NCBI GenBank assembly: GCA_033558025.1
Contig: JAUCEF010000007.1
Location: 2,232,001 to 2,296,000 of the forward strand
Direction: 5' to 3'
Length of the DNA stretch: 64,000 nucleotides
Source of the DNA: Phytophthora sp. 'mugwort'
Taxonomy: Eukaryota; Oomycota; Peronosporomycetes; Peronosporales; Peronosporaceae
In this document: one piece after another, positions 9,145 through 20,100 of the stretch
Layout: each line of letters starts with the position of its first letter
Numbering within the stretch: the first letter of the stretch is position 1
Translations under genes and position numbers: made by a program
The notes under the pieces: generated by a model
Told to the model about the DNA's origin: nothing
Seen by the model: only the letters and a program-made list of their open reading frames with translations
Databases searched by the model: none

Positions 9145-11018
9145 TTAGACTTGCGACTGGTATCTCGGTTCATTCAATAAGTCCACGTGAGTGAATGAAG
9201 CTGCCTTGGTCCGGAAGTAGCTTAGATCGAGTTGAGCAGCATCTTTCAGCGGACCATGATAAGTGCCACCACCCAGCACAAACAGTTTACCTGCTTCGGT
9301 AAGAACGCTGGAATGCCAAGCGCGAGAAGTCAGAGCTTGGTCGTTCGGGATTGGTACTTTGAACCATTCAGCGGTCGCAATGTCCAGCAGATACACGCTG
9401 CCATCCTCGGCTTCGGCTGTCCGACCACCAATAACGAAAAGAAACTCGCCGATAGCGTGCGCCGTGTGGTACGATCGTGGCGGTGGAATATCTCCGCAGC
9501 AATGCATCAACGTCCAAAGCTGCGTCTTCACATCAAACAACCACACGTCGTTCATCTTCTCGTCGGTGAGCTGGCCATTGCCACCGAAAACAATGAATCG
9601 GGAGGCTTGGTTCGCCGCAGTTGGCGTTAGCAAACACATGGAGTGGCCATCCCGAGCAGACGGACAGACACCGCGAGCGTGAACCTCCTCCCAAGCAACC
9701 GTCGCTGCAACTAACTCGGTATCGTCACTCTCGGCTTCAGTAGTTGACACACGCAAGATCAATAATTGATCACTCACTCCTCGTTTTGTTCGGCCGCCAA
9801 AAATGAAGACGGCTCGGTCTCCAGTATCTTCTACAACGGACGCCGCGGCGTGGCCTGACCGGGGTGCAGGAATCTCCTTCAGATCCTGCGAACAATGTGC
9901 TTGTACCCATTGAAATCCCCGGGATGGACTCGACGCCAGCAAATACACGCTGGGGTCTTCACCCCGTGACGAGACCCCGCCATACACGCAATATAGCTTT
10001 CTTCCCTTGCTGTCAATAACTGAGGTCGAGTGCCAAGCCCGCGACGATGGCGCGTCCGTCCCTCGAGTGGACACTGTGTCCCAGCTTGAGTCGTCATTCT
10101 TGTCTAACGCAAACACATTGGCTTTTCGCTCGCGTACAGCTCTTCCACCAAATAGATAGATGCGGCCGTCGTCTCCTCTGAAAAGCGTGTGACCGTTCAC
10201 AGCAGCAGGGCCTGGGTTTCCTCGCACGGCGCTCTTCGACCACCCGTCCCGAGCAGAAACGATCACTGCAGCTCGAACGCCTGCAGTCCGCAGTTCCGCA
10301 GTAGCTCCGTCTCCACGTTGACTCCTGTCGATCGCAGTCTCCACGATGGTTTCAAGCTTCGTACGACACTCTTTGTTATGTGGCTCAAACTGCAGTGCCG
10401 CGATGATATCAGCAACAGCTTGCTCATAATGTTGCAATGCAAGATGTGCCGTCGCTCGACGCATATATGGCTACAGCTCGTGGTCAGCGATAAAGACACA
10501 ACACATCACCGTCAATAATCAACGCGTTTGCACCTTAATCGTCGGGGCCGTCTCAATTGCCTTGGAGCAGTCTGCTACCGCAAGCTCAAACTGCCCTAAC
10601 TGTAGCAGAATTAGCAATAAACAGTCAGACTAAAGCTGTCAATGCAGGTATTATCAGGCGCTTGACCTTCAGGAAGGCTGCAGCTCGGTTCGAGAGACAC
10701 ACGGCGTTGTTCGGGTCCATTGCGATGCATCTGCAGGTAAAATCACGAGGCGAAATGTTCAGCAACATTGTAGAAAGCTGCAGAAGACGCAGTGATGTCT
10801 AGAGACCGCGAGTAGGAGGAGATGGCGTCGTGCAGGCGGCCCTGGCGGAAGAACACGTTGCCTTCATTCTTGGCCGCTGCCAGGAGCTGCTCGTCCACTG
10901 CGGGTGGAGACTCGTGCGCTACATCACGCAGCATTTGTCCATGGCCACTGGCGCTTAGCAGCTCCCGAAGCTGCGCGGGCGAGAGCTGCTGCAGCTGGCA
11001 GCGCAGCTTGTCTTCCAT
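9145..11018 (-). CDS. TPR-Kelch repeat protein
   Basis: Exons are 10807-11018, 10667-10730, 10534-10599 and 9145-10470, with introns of 76, 67 and 63 bp, giving 555 aa. Residues ~45-165 form three TPR units: NEGNVFFRQGRLHDAISSYS, then NNAVCLSNRAAAFLKLGQFE, then PYMRRATAHLALQHYEQAV. The TPR register is only correct when the two mini-exons (64 and 66 nt) are included. The rest is a Kelch beta-propeller with about six blades (IYLFGGRAV, LYCVYGGVS, VFIFGGRTK, FIVFGGNGQ, FLFVIGGRT, LFVLGGGTY). TPR plus Kelch suggests a protein-interaction adaptor. No enzymatic domain is seen. The first donor is a weak GTCTCT, so that junction is the least certain. Its start faces the tail-anchored gene across 272 bp. 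Confidence 0.85.
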
Positions 11019-11290
11019 GGCTACGTTGTGACCTGTACCTGTATAATTGAATATGGAATTACGCAATCGGATCACGGGATGTAACTGAATGCTGTACAAA
11101 TATGATTCCCTGTTAAACATGTAACTTACAAACTTTCGTTTTTGTGCAAGGTTTGTATTACCAAGAATTAAATAATGAGCAATAGCTTATTGCAGGTATA
11201 ATGTCTTCGAATAGATTCAAATAGTGACTTAGCACGGTACTGCGTCCCTTGGAGAGCATTGAAGCCGCCTCACATCAGAACAAGAAGACC

Positions 11291-11806
11291 ATGGATGTCG
11301 TGTGGGGCCGCTTCCAGGCCGCATATCCGCGCAAGGGCTGTACAGTTATGGACGACGACGCGGGGAAGCTGCGGCAGCCACTCATGACCAGCGGCAGTGG
11401 GGATGAGAGTGACGGCAGCCTGGAGGACGAGGAACTGGGCGGCTTGCTGCCCCGCCCACAGATCGACGAAGGCGCGGCGGCCCGTCGGAAACGCCGGCGC
11501 CGTAAGGAAGACGAGGATCTGGGGGAGGTAGCCACGGGCTTCAGGGTCAGTGTGGAGCCCCTCAAGCTGCTGCGCTCCGTGGGCAGCTGGATGCTGTCGC
11601 TCTCGGTCGCGGGCAACCTCTTGGCACCGCACAGCGCCAGCCGCAAAAGCTCGCTGCCGGCCTCGCTGAGCACGCAGATGCTGGCACACAGACGCAAGCC
11701 CGATAACATGGACGAGGTGTCGGACCGCGCGCTGGCGCTTCTGGCGCTCATCACGATGGGCTTCTGCCTCTTCCTTCTTCTCGTGGTGTACGTGCAGGCG
11801 GCGTAA
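11291..11806 (+). CDS. Small tail-anchored membrane protein, unknown function
   Basis: A single exon encodes 171 aa from the ATG at 11291 (MDVVWGRFQAAYPRKG); an internal ATG at 11348 (MDDDAGK) is an alternative. The N-terminal two thirds are acidic, then strongly basic (RRKRRRRKEDED), then amphipathic (VEPLKLLRSVGSWMLSLSVA). One hydrophobic helix of about 22 residues (LALLALITMGFCLFLLLVVY) ends four residues from the C-terminus. That is the layout of a tail-anchored protein inserted post-translationally with a cytosolic N-terminus. The -SWMLSLSVAGNLL- stretch could be a second membrane-associating helix. Function is unknown; a SNARE is not supported because no heptad SNARE motif is seen. Confidence 0.7.
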   Translation: MDVVWGRFQAAYPRKGCTVMDDDAGKLRQPLMTSGSGDESDGSLEDEELGGLLPRPQIDEGAAARRKRRRRKEDEDLGEVATGFRVSVEPLKLLRSVGSWMLSLSVAGNLLAPHSASRKSSLPASLSTQMLAHRRKPDNMDEVSDRALALLALITMGFCLFLLLVVYVQAA

Positions 11807-11951
11807 GAGAAGGAAAAAAGTATCACCATGTACCACCAAGTCTGACAGCTGAAGCTGTGACGCCACGCCCCATTGTTGGACTGTGCAGCTTCCTGTCGTT
11901 GCAATTTAATGAATACCTCTCGTTACATATTGCTTTATGTTGACCAGGGCT

Positions 11952-12974
11952 TCAAGTTCCAGTGTTCTTAGGCTCAGAGATCCGACGCTTCTTACTCTTG
12001 TGCGTGCTCTTGTTGTTGCTGCTCGAAGTGTCGACCTTGAAGGCACTGGGGCATTTTACAGCTAATGGACACTTGGAACAGGACGGATGTTTCGCAGTGC
12101 ACACGCTCTGGCCAAAGCCCACGACGGCGAGGGACAACGTGCCCCAGTGTTCTCGGGGGATCCAATCTTCCAACTCCTTCCTCGTGGCTTCGGGAGTTGT
12201 TGCCGATGCCCAGCCAAGTCGCTGGGCAAGACGATGCACGTGGGTGTCCACCACGATACCGTCGACTTGGCCCCATCCGAGCAGCATAATGACTCGGCCG
12301 ATCTTGGGTCCAATGCCTGGCAACTCGAGCAGCTCGTCCAAGGAGCGAGGAATGTCCCCGTGATATCGAGAGCGTAGGATGGCAGCCACTCGCTTGAGTT
12401 GGTGCGCCTTGCGATGGTAGAAGCCCACCGGCTTGAGCGTCTCACTCAGTTTCTCCTCGCTCGTGGCCTGCACGCTCTCAATTGTGAGACCTTTGTCGTT
12501 CTCCGTGAGTTGATGCAGTCGCTGCATCGCCGCGTAAGTGATCGGGTCTTGGGTCTGAGAGCTCAGCAATGCCGCTACTAGCAGCTGGAAACGCTCCACC
12601 TTGGCGCTGGTTACGCCAGGAGCAACGCAAACCTGCGTCCCGAACTTGTCAATCGGTGTATCCATACTCTTCCGAGCTTCATAGAGCTCCAATAACAGCT
12701 CTAGTCGCCTGTCGGACCCCGCTGACTCAGACATGTCGATGCATTGCGTCGTCTCGGTCTGCCCAGTCTTAAAGAGCGTTGTGGGACGGTTGGGAGATGC
12801 CTTCTCCGTGGCCCTCTCTTCGTGTTTAACACGCTTGGCGCTGGAGCTCTTAGAACGTTGTATGGTTCCCTCCACTTTGGTGTCTGCATGGGCGTTGCTG
12901 TTCTGTGTATGCGCCACAGCGAACGCAAAGCGCGTAAACGGATTGCCGCCACCACTCGTCTCGTGTGTCCCCAT
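11952..12974 (-). CDS. NTH1: Endonuclease III homologue (base-excision DNA glycosylase/AP lyase)
   Basis: A single exon encodes 340 aa, starting at the ATG whose first base is 12974. The helix-hairpin-helix reads LPGIGPKIGRVIMLLGW, with the catalytic lysine at about residue 224. The essential aspartate is in VVDTHVHRLAQRLGW at about residue 243. The C-terminal [4Fe-4S] loop has the exact Cys-x6-Cys-x2-Cys-x5-Cys spacing (CTAKHPSCSKCPLAVKC). The family removes oxidised pyrimidines and nicks the resulting AP site in nuclear or mitochondrial DNA. The ~90-residue N-terminal extension is polar with a basic KRVKHEER patch, and the C-terminus ends in KSKKRRISEPK; both could direct nuclear import. 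All key residues are present, so activity is expected. Confidence 0.95.
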   Translation of the reverse strand: MGTHETSGGGNPFTRFAFAVAHTQNSNAHADTKVEGTIQRSKSSSAKRVKHEERATEKASPNRPTTLFKTGQTETTQCIDMSESAGSDRRLELLLELYEARKSMDTPIDKFGTQVCVAPGVTSAKVERFQLLVAALLSSQTQDPITYAAMQRLHQLTENDKGLTIESVQATSEEKLSETLKPVGFYHRKAHQLKRVAAILRSRYHGDIPRSLDELLELPGIGPKIGRVIMLLGWGQVDGIVVDTHVHRLAQRLGWASATTPEATRKELEDWIPREHWGTLSLAVVGFGQSVCTAKHPSCSKCPLAVKCPSAFKVDTSSSNNKSTHKSKKRRISEPKNTGT

Positions 12975-13257
12975 CAAGTCGATTAGTAATAAACTGGTAT
13001 CAATACTAGGCTATAAAGACGAAGACGTTCATGCACGCATCATACGTGATCCCATGTTAATGTGTGTGTCTGGATGGGTTAGACTAGTTTTCTCAGCTCT
13101 GCGTACGCCTCCCCGCTCGTTCTCCATCACTTTCGTTTAAAACTCGCGGCGAGATGATGGTGGGGGGTGGGGCCGCTCAAGTTCTATACCAACGATCATC
13201 AAACGACAGCCATCGTTGCCTACGCTACTTGTATCTACGCCCGCTATCGCTCGCGCG

Positions 13258-14511
13258 TCATCCTCGGTTCGAGACACGGTTCACGTACGCGTGGTAGATC
13301 TGGTCAAAGAACTGGGCGTCGTCCAGCAGGCCGATCAGCGTCTGCTTCAGCTGCTCCTTGTTCACAGAGGAAACCGGCTGCTTGTGCTGCTGCGGAGGTC
13401 GGTGCTGCGAGATCATGCCCATAATGGCTTCACCCGCAGCAATACCGTCTGCCTTCGAGATAGGAACCATCCCGCTCGAGGTCGGGATCGTCTGGGTGGT
13501 CTCCTCCTTAATCGGGACGTTCGCGCTACCGCCACTGCTGCTGCTGCTGCTACGCTTGCCCTTGGGAGATCGCTGCAAGATCGCTGTGGGGTTCATGGTA
13601 TTTTTTGAGCTGCGGCGTTTAGCGTCGTCGCGCTTGTTGCGAGAGCGTCCCCGGTTACGCGACTGTGACGGCGGACGCTCTTGCTGCTGCTGTTGCTGCT
13701 GCTGCGCGGGCTGTGACGTTTGGTGCTGCTTTATGGGCGTAACGCCCGCGATGACAGCGTTCTGTGGGGCCTTGAGCGATTGAATAAGACTGCAACATTA
13801 GCCAGCATTAAACCGTCAGTATGCCAACCTCAACACGGACGTATCCAGATCATAATGTATCCTTACCGTTGGAGCAACTGCAGGATCTTGCTGCGGTCTT
13901 CCTCGGGGAAGAACCAGATGCCGTAGATCGCGTAACCCGTAGGGTATGTCTGCCATATCAATCCAAGACACACACAATCGGTACCAGGTCTTTGCAGGTC
14001 AAAATCCATCCTAAAGATATTCGTTTCTTACCGTGTCAGGGCTGCGCAGGATGAGAAAGCTGTCGACGTTGTCCACCTCGAGACGTTCGTCCAGTGGCAG
14101 CGTCATATTCGTCGTACTTAAGCGGTTGTTCACGAAGATCTGGAAGCGCGGCGCTGATGATCTACAGCGACATCAGCACCATACCCGTTAGCTGTACTTT
14201 CTTGCACGTCCAGCGCCGCTGTGTACGCACCTTTTGACCACGAACAAGCAGCCCTCGACGTCCTTACGCTTCTATAACACACGCAAGTATTGCACGGACA
14301 CCAACAACATAAGCACGGCCAAGCACAGCCTCCCCCCTTCCTGGCTGTGGTGGTGACGCACCCAGCTCTGCGCGTCCTGATCGAACTCGTACATGACGAC
14401 GTGGCTGGCTGTGTCCACGATCTCCATAACGTCGGCATCCTGTCGCTTTAGCACCTGCAGGTTCATGGCATTCGACTGTGCGCGGTCCACGTGGAGTCCG
14501 TCAGCCGCCAT
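13258..14511 (-). CDS. DCP1: mRNA-decapping activator Dcp1
   Basis: Five exons are reconstructed: 14362-14511, 14231-14271, 14032-14161, 13867-13949 and 13258-13789. They give 311 aa with introns of 90, 69, 82 and 77 bp. The EVH1-type domain starts LQVLKRQDADVMEIVD and continues through FQIFVNNRLST, VDSFLILRSPDT and YAIYGIWFFPEEDRSKI. A polyglutamine stretch (CAG repeats near 13681-13705) and a basic SRNRGRSRNKRDD segment follow. The final ~35 residues (EQLKQTLIGLLDDAQFFDQI) match the Dcp1 C-terminal trimerisation helix. Dcp1 activates the Dcp2 pyrophosphohydrolase that removes the 5' cap in P-bodies. The first ATG adds 15 residues before the usual MNLQVL start (ATG at 14466). The gene starts 165 bp from a divergent membrane-protein gene. 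Confidence 0.93.
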
Positions 14512-14657
14512 CCTTCACTATATTCGTCTCTCTGTAGCTGCTCGCAATATATTGCCAAGTGACTGGCGTTGAAAGCGTTGCTGATATGCACAGAAGTTGC
14601 GTTATGATGTAGTAAACACCATTCCGCAACATACCTGCGTTAAAATAATACTCAGGA

Positions 14658-14668
14658 TCATTTCAGTA
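14658..14668 (+). promoter_or_regulatory. Initiator-like TCATTTCAGTA element
   Basis: A TCATTTC match to the pyrimidine-rich initiator core described for oomycete promoters lies about 19 bases before the ATG at 14677. It fits the very short 5' leaders common in this group. This is only a motif match. Confidence 0.35.
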
Positions 14669-14676
14669 GTCTCGTG

Positions 14677-17079
14677 ATGGCGCAGGTCTGGCGCGGCGGC
14701 GTGGCGCTATTCACGTGGGTTGTGCAGCTCATTCGGATGCCTCACGGCAGCAGCAGCCTTCCCAGCGCCGTATCCAGCTCGTCCGCCCGCACCAGCAACG
14801 TTTGGAGCTTCCTCACGGCCGGTCCACGACGCGCGCGACGCCAATCCCACGCGGCGCTTGAGTTGCTCGAGAAGTTCCGCCAGGGTCCGGAGACGCACAG
14901 CGAGTGGAACCTGCTACTGTGGCGCGCTACGTTTCCCCTCGTGTCGCTAGTGCTGCTTACGTTGCTCTGTGTCGTGGGCCAGTTTGGCCACGCTGCGTAT
15001 TCGCTGGTCGTAACCCCGGTCTGGTACTTGTGCAACTTAGCGCTCGTGACCGCGCCGTTCCTCGTCGTATTCCGGTTCACAAGCCTGGAAGACGATGAGG
15101 CGCAAACCAAAATATGGTACGGACTCGCAGCCATCAGCGCCGCTATCAGCCTCGTGGAATGGTACATGAGCATGCCCGCCAGTAGGTACTCGTGGATCGT
15201 AGGCAATACATTGTTCGGGATTGTGGCGCTAGGCGCCGTGCCGCTCTTTTTCAGTATGCTGCCCAGGACGGCACGGTCTCAGTACGAGGACCTCGTGATG
15301 GAGCAGGAGCAGGAGCAGGACAGGATGCACGGTGTACCAGAGGAAGACGAACACAGGTTTTACGCGACGATGCAGTCGGGCTCGACGTCGTCGCTGGACT
15401 CGTACGTTGAAGGAGAGACGAGGAGGATTGGTCCACGACAAAGGTCGGGTGGTGGGAGGAGTGACGGGGAAGGGGTGAGATCGTCAAGAGCGGTGGAGAT
15501 GCAACGACAAGGTCAGCCAGGCATGACGAGGCTGCTGTACGGATGCGGGTTCTGCGCGCTGGGGCTGTGGCTCATCATGTTCTCGTCGTACAGCTCAGCC
15601 AGAGGTGGTGAAGCATCGACCAGGTCATGGTTCGTGCTGTACTTGCTGTCGCCGGTGTTGTGTATTGCGCTGTTTTGTTCCCGGGTGGCCAGGGTGCGAT
15701 TCAGCTTTGAGCATGCGGTGGCGTACAGCACGCTGGTGGTCCACGTGCCGTTGTTCCTTGGACACTTGTGTGTGAAGCTGTTCGCGTTGGCGGAAGACCC
15801 ACCTGCGTCGTCGTCGACTAGTAGCGAGTCGTGGCTGAAGCTGGCGATCTCTGTGCTGTATCTGCTGCTCATGCAGGGCTACTTCTTCGTGATTACGCAC
15901 ATGGTGAACAGCATGTCGGAGCCGTTTGCGCACCCGTCGCTGCTGTATGTCGGTCAGCTTTACTACTACGTGTTCTGGTACATCCTTGTGGGCACGGACA
16001 CACCCATCGACGCGCTGTATTGGGGGATGCTGCTGCTCAACAATATCCACATTGCGTTCCTGAACACGGGCATCTACACGGATTTTAAGCGCACATCCTC
16101 TACTTGGTTGGCTGTGCCGCTTCATGTTAATATTATCTCGTCGGTGGTATTTTGTCTGCGCACGACAGGCTCAGCTATGGATGTTTCCAGGTGTCTCCCA
16201 CACAGACGCTCATTTGGCAGACAAGGACTATTGGGACTGAACTGTGGTGTGGCTGGAGCTGCAGCAATGGAGACGGGTTCCGATCTACTTGAAGACGGAG
16301 ACGACAATTGCGAGTACGACCATGGCTACGGCTCGGACGGCTTTATCGTGACACGGAAGATTGACGACAAAGAACCTACGGTCGGTGAGCTGCCGTCCTG
16401 GCAAGAAACGGGCAGCCGAAATCGGGAACGAGACCGGAGTGTAAGTGCTGCTCGGAGAGATGCCGCTGTGGACATGTCACCGTCATCTCGCAAGACTAAC
16501 ACACGGAAGGCACCGTCTCTTCGTGACAAGTGTTCTCGTGGGCAGATGAATTGCAGCAAGTGTGGCGACCACACTCGGTCCGGGAACGGGAATGCATCCC
16601 CCGCAACAGATTCTGGCTCGAGAGCAGCTACTAGCGACGCTCTGAGACCGTTATACTTTCTCATGAAGCTGGCGGAGCAAGATAATATGGCCGACACGAC
16701 TGCGCTTATACTGGTGCCTTCACTTCTGACATTGCTGGCGGTGTTTGAGAAGCCAGGGAGTGCGCTCACTGTACTACAAGACCAAACGAACCTGTGGCTG
16801 CGGTGCGTGTGCATGTTCATTGGGCGGCTCGGTGGTGCATTCCTTGCGCGAGAGATCTTCACCTGCAAGCTGCGGTCACGGTTACGCTCGTCGCCCGAGG
16901 ACCTTGGCGAAACGACGCACCCTGATCCCATTAGCGGCATGCCGGCACGGCTTTGGATACAGCGTCTCATGCTGCAGGATTTCCACGCCCAATTTTGGTA
17001 CCTCACTGCTGTGACTATGGTGGTCACCTTTGGTTGTTTTGCTCGGATCGACCTGCCACTACGCTTTGCTCTGCTTTGA
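14677..17079 (+). CDS. Polytopic membrane protein of unknown family
   Basis: A single exon encodes 800 aa. I count about twelve hydrophobic helices. Four fall in residues ~85-210 (for example FPLVSLVLLTLLCVVGQFG and LFGIVALGAVPLFFSML). A hydrophilic loop follows with an EQEQEQD run and arginine-rich segments. A further block of five to six helices spans ~285-490, a second ~160-residue polar loop carries an SKCGDH-like motif, and two to three helices sit at the C-terminus. No transporter, channel or enzyme signature is recognised. Two large polar loops between helix groups suggest a multi-module membrane scaffold or transporter. The codon composition matches the neighbours. Confidence 0.75.
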   Translation: MAQVWRGGVALFTWVVQLIRMPHGSSSLPSAVSSSSARTSNVWSFLTAGPRRARRQSHAALELLEKFRQGPETHSEWNLLLWRATFPLVSLVLLTLLCVVGQFGHAAYSLVVTPVWYLCNLALVTAPFLVVFRFTSLEDDEAQTKIWYGLAAISAAISLVEWYMSMPASRYSWIVGNTLFGIVALGAVPLFFSMLPRTARSQYEDLVMEQEQEQDRMHGVPEEDEHRFYATMQSGSTSSLDSYVEGETRRIGPRQRSGGGRSDGEGVRSSRAVEMQRQGQPGMTRLLYGCGFCALGLWLIMFSSYSSARGGEASTRSWFVLYLLSPVLCIALFCSRVARVRFSFEHAVAYSTLVVHVPLFLGHLCVKLFALAEDPPASSSTSSESWLKLAISVLYLLLMQGYFFVITHMVNSMSEPFAHPSLLYVGQLYYYVFWYILVGTDTPIDALYWGMLLLNNIHIAFLNTGIYTDFKRTSSTWLAVPLHVNIISSVVFCLRTTGSAMDVSRCLPHRRSFGRQGLLGLNCGVAGAAAMETGSDLLEDGDDNCEYDHGYGSDGFIVTRKIDDKEPTVGELPSWQETGSRNRERDRSVSAARRDAAVDMSPSSRKTNTRKAPSLRDKCSRGQMNCSKCGDHTRSGNGNASPATDSGSRAATSDALRPLYFLMKLAEQDNMADTTALILVPSLLTLLAVFEKPGSALTVLQDQTNLWLRCVCMFIGRLGGAFLAREIFTCKLRSRLRSSPEDLGETTHPDPISGMPARLWIQRLMLQDFHAQFWYLTAVTMVVTFGCFARIDLPLRFALL

Positions 17080-17181
17080 TCATACCGGAGCTTTTCTTAA
17101 CAACAAAATATCTTCACAGAACATATAGAGTAAAACAGCGCTAGAATTTGTGCTGGAAACTAAAGATGCAGGTGATACAGC

Positions 17182-20100
17182 CTAAGGGGTGTTGGGGGGT
17201 GTACGAGGAGGACGTGGAGTCTCTGGATCCGGTGCTGCCAAGGCGATGTTGGCGCGCTCTATAGCTTCAGCGAGCAGCTTTTCCTTCCGTACCCAGCGAC
17301 GACGACGTACGCTCCGTCCGACAAGTCTATTGAGCTTCTTCTTGATCCGTCGTCGCTCCTGTAGGTCAGGATCAAGCCCACTCGCATGGGTCTGGAGCTC
17401 TGGTGGTCCACCATCGGGTGCTTCTTGCTGTAATTTCTGCTGGGCACGCAGAAAGTCTTTGAACCTGGTAGCGTATTGCCACTGATCCGAGCCACCGAAG
17501 CCCGGGTCCACAACCCAGTGATCAAGATCAAAAGTGCCAGCTCCATCGGTCATGACAGCGTTCGTGAACTTTGGAGGATCCGTAATGAGAAGGTGACCCG
17601 GCCGCAGCGACCCCCACCCAGTGAATACTTGGTACCGCTGGATCTCGTACACAGCCTGTTCGTCAATGGAGAGCGCCAAGATCTTGTCTTCAAAGGATTT
17701 TGGTTCTCCAGCAGCGTCACGGCGTGTCGGACTGTCGGGATTATGGCGATAAGTGGGGCTGCCACTCGGTGACAGCACTCTACCGATAGCATTTGCCACC
17801 TGGCTCACTGGAACTGCTAGCACCAACTCGCGTAATGGATTGAGGAAGCGGTCTTCCAAGACTTGCGTCGAGAACGCAAAGCCCGTGTACACTTTGTGGT
17901 CGGCCTGCGACGGTCGGTGGTTGGGCAGTGCTTGTTGTTCCGGGAGGTCGAAGCGTGGCTTCTCCTCCGTCAGATCAGCCTGAAAGCGTTCGTAGTGCAG
18001 CTCAGGCGGTGTCCACCTCGCTTTCTCAGGGTGCTGGCTGCCGCGTCGGTGGAACTCTTGGAGAATGTGGTAGTATTCTGGTTGCATCTCCCGCTTGTAC
18101 GCCTTCCAGAGGAAGTCCCGGCCGAGACAGAGCAGCAGCGACAGGAACAGCGCCAGGTAAAACTCGGGCAAGACGAACAGATGGGGGAAGGCTGTATCGG
18201 CCACGGACGACGGGAAGGATGTCGCGATGACGTAGCCTGAAATGTACCAGAAGACAATGGAGAAGAGGAAAGCAAAGGCCGTGATGCTGTTCCACGTTAC
18301 CATGTTGAGCGCCAGCTTGACCCATCCAACGCTGATCAAGCAGCAGTACGAAATGGCTCCGCACAAGTCCCGCGAGAAGCCGTTCCCGGTTGAATCCACA
18401 GGCCCGCGGATGATGAGGGCCGGCACCAAGCCACACACAACGCATTCATAGAGTGCCTCCGCCACCCATTGCGCGAAGATACGCAAGTTAAAGAGTTCTC
18501 CCTGGGCTCCGACGTGATAAAGGCCCGGGAACTGCTCTGCGATGCGCGCTGGGACTTCTTGCTCCGTGATTGCTACGATCCCGATGGGCAGAGACGACCA
18601 GAAGACGTTGTAGCCGTTGATCCACATATTGTTGAAGAAAAGCGTGCCGGAGGACCCACACTGGGGCAATGCAGCAAGCACAAACTCAGTGCCAAAGAGC
18701 AGAATGTTCTTGTACACCACGTACAATGCAAGCTTAGCCATACGTCGATAATTCCAGTGGCCGTGAACCAGTAGAAGTCGCTTGAGGAAACGGAACTGGG
18801 CGATCGCGAAGTCGCTCGCGTTCACGGCCTGCATGCCTTCATGACCAGAAATCCCCACTCCGATATGAGCCTCTTGAATCATTGCGACGTCGTTGGCACC
18901 GTCGCCGATAGCGAGCGAGCGACAGCCATGCAAGTTGGTTTTAAAGAGTCGAACCACCTGCGCTTTCTGCTTAGGTGAAACACGGCAACAAATGACCGAC
19001 ACACACTGCTGGGATACCTCCAAGAAGAGCTCGGACAGCACGTTGTTGCTGAACACCATTGTGAGACATCGACCGTCAATCACGATCGCTTGCTGTTGGA
19101 TTTCCTGCACTGCTCCATTTGCATGTCGCTCGGAACTCTTTCGAGCCTCTACACAGCGAGTCAAGAGCATATCGTACAGGTCCGAAGCGGAGGGCGTCGT
19201 CTCTGCGTTGATCATGATTCGTTCCATGTCGTTGTTGAGAAGCTGGCACGCAAAGCCAATGTTCACCGCCGTCTCCTCCTTGTCGCCCGTAAGTACCCAG
19301 ATCTTGATCCCAGCCCGAGACAAATCGCCAAGTGTGGACGTCACATGGTCCTGGAGTCGGTCTTCGATGGCCGTTGCGCCCATAATCTCGAGCTCTTGTT
19401 CCAGTTGCTCCTCCAGCTCTTCAATACGATTCGACTCGCCACGCTTCTGCAGGGCCATTTGTTCGAGATCACCCAGTGCGGCATCGTACTCACAAGACCA
19501 TTCAGCGTACGCATCCGGGGAGAGTTCCTTCTGCGCGATCACAAGCGTCCTCAAGCCCTCGGTCGCATACCGTTCCAGGTGCATGAGTGTTGTCTCCACG
19601 ATCGCCGAGTCGGATGAAGGTGCTAACCGAGGGAAAATGACCGAGTCGGCACCTTTCGTCAGCAGCAGAACGCGCTTGTCAGGAGTGCGCACAACGACCG
19701 ACATCCGTTTGCGAGTGCTAGTGAAGTCGATCATCTCCAAGAGTTCGTACACCGCTTCGTCCCGTTTACCAGGAATGGAAATCGCCACTTCGCCGTTGCG
19801 ACGAGCTAGGAACGAGTAGCCAAAGTAGTTGGCCCCCGACACCAGAGCCAGCTCGTCCGGTGACGACGCCGAGAAGCCCGTGCCCGAGTCACTTCCCGAC
19901 AATGTTTCTCGCACGACCGAGTGGCAAACGGCTAGATGAACGAAAAAATCGTGGATACACGCAGCCTGTTCCGGATACAGCCGAGCGTCGCTATCGCGCT
20001 CGAGGTCTCCGGCCGGATCCAAGAAATTGACATTGTCCGTCTTGACTAAACTCGGCGTGTTGTCTGCCAGGACGTCACTAGCGGATAAATCTTTGCCTAG

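Noticed and set aside
13678..13705. CAG/CTG repeat as a mobile or structural element
   Set aside because: It encodes the polyglutamine linker of Dcp1 and is an ordinary coding microsatellite.
16201..17014. Shadow frames opposite the polytopic membrane protein
   Set aside because: Long minus-strand frames here have Ser/Arg-rich translations with no domains and lie fully within a complete plus-strand gene.
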